A stretch of DNA of 8,027 nt. It comes from Thermoplasmatota archaeon. Its GTDB lineage: Archaea > Thermoplasmatota > Penumbrarchaeia > Penumbrarchaeales > Penumbrarchaeaceae. The DNA is taken from the NCBI GenBank assembly GCA_030591285.1, contig JAUVBH010000064.1, positions 1 through 8,027 on the forward strand. Direction: 5' to 3'. Position numbers and translations under genes: made by a program. Shown here in pieces: positions 7,905 through 8,027 of this stretch. The notes under the pieces were generated by a model. It saw nothing but the letters and a program-made list of their open reading frames with translations. It did not search any database and had not been told where the DNA came from. The first letter of the stretch is position 1. Every line of letters begins with the position of its first letter.

Positions 7905-8009
7905 ATCAAGGGAGCAAAGGAGGATTTCGAAGGTCTGGCAACTGATGTTTCAGATGACCTCGAAAAGAGAAAAGCCCTTTCAACTAGGATCTTGTAGCTT
8001 GTGATTGAG
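6528..8009 (+). repeat. Array of five ~98-residue coiled-coil repeat units
   Basis: The anchors are GY at residues 163-164, 261-262 and 363-364, and GF at 461-462 and 559-560, with spacings of 98, 102, 98 and 98. The second unit carries four extra residues (around GGYG). In units 1-4 a proline lies 60, 64, 60 and 60 residues after the anchor glycine (P223, P325, P423, P521), typically in an [ND]DPxx[IL] setting. Unit 5 has Thr619 at the same place, immediately before the TAG. Hydrophobic positions line up without gaps between units. The repeats are diverged at DNA level, so this is an ancient protein repeat rather than a recent tandem duplication. Confidence 0.75.
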
Positions 8010-8027
8010 AACTGGTCCTTTTTGGGC
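7905..8027 (+). other. In-frame continuation of the coiled-coil gene beyond TAG, containing a second TAG
   Basis: Read in the frame of the upstream gene, this stretch gives 30 sense codons (IKGAKEDF ... DLEKRKAL), a TAG at 7995-7997, and ten more sense codons (LVIENWSFLG) to the window edge. It contains no TAA, TGA or frameshift. It aligns without gaps to the second half of repeat units 1-4, keeping the I/L, L, V, K-R and L positions. The next anchor (NW, residues 657-658) falls exactly 98 residues after GF at 559-560. It is either translated through UAG or is the remnant of a recently truncated gene. No independent gene is visible here. Confidence 0.6.

Noticed and set aside
7917..7925. Strong AGGAGG-like Shine-Dalgarno match suggesting a new gene after the first TAG
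   Set aside because: No start codon lies at a suitable distance. The nearest ATG further on gives only a frame of under 20 codons, while the frame of the upstream gene continues the repeat homology across the site.
1..8027. CRISPR arrays, tRNA or rRNA genes, insertion sequences
   Set aside because: No regular DNA direct repeats with spacers, no cloverleaf-like segment, no transposase motifs and no terminal inverted repeats were seen on either strand.

Overview
The window looks archaeal, most like a Thermoplasmatota-type euryarchaeon. This is an inference, based on a secreted, sequon-rich PKD/cadherin-type surface protein, an archaeal DUF2226-like N-terminal domain, arginine encoded almost entirely by AGA/AGG, and TATA-like boxes rather than bacterial -35/-10 promoters. 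No rRNA or marker gene is present, so the lineage is not settled.

All three genes lie on the plus strand. Positions 1-3180 hold the 3' part of a large surface protein. It has two tandem 87-residue domains, Ig/cadherin/PKD-like modules, an unassigned globular module, one membrane segment, and a 178-residue Pro/Gln-rich tail predicted to be cytoplasmic. A 45-base gap with a possible TATA box and a good Shine-Dalgarno site leads into an RNB-family 3'-5' exoribonuclease (3226-5925). Its catalytic aspartates are intact and it has a C-terminal S1 domain. Its N-terminus resembles the cyanobacterial/Dss1 SH3-HTH type rather than cold-shock domains. A 116-base intergenic region with a possible TATA box and two small inverted repeats precedes a coiled-coil protein (6042-7904) with a DUF2226-like N-terminus and about five units of a 98-residue repeat. 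The three genes show no obvious shared pathway. Each of the last two may have its own promoter.

The most notable observation is at the right end. The coiled-coil gene meets an in-frame TAG at 7902 in the middle of its fifth repeat, yet the same frame continues the repeat without a gap to the window edge. It passes a second in-frame TAG at 7995 and reaches the next repeat anchor exactly 98 residues after the previous one. There is no TAA, TGA or frameshift in that stretch, and both upstream genes stop with TAA. This fits UAG being translated (for example as pyrrolysine) or a very recent nonsense-mutated gene end; the window alone cannot decide between them.
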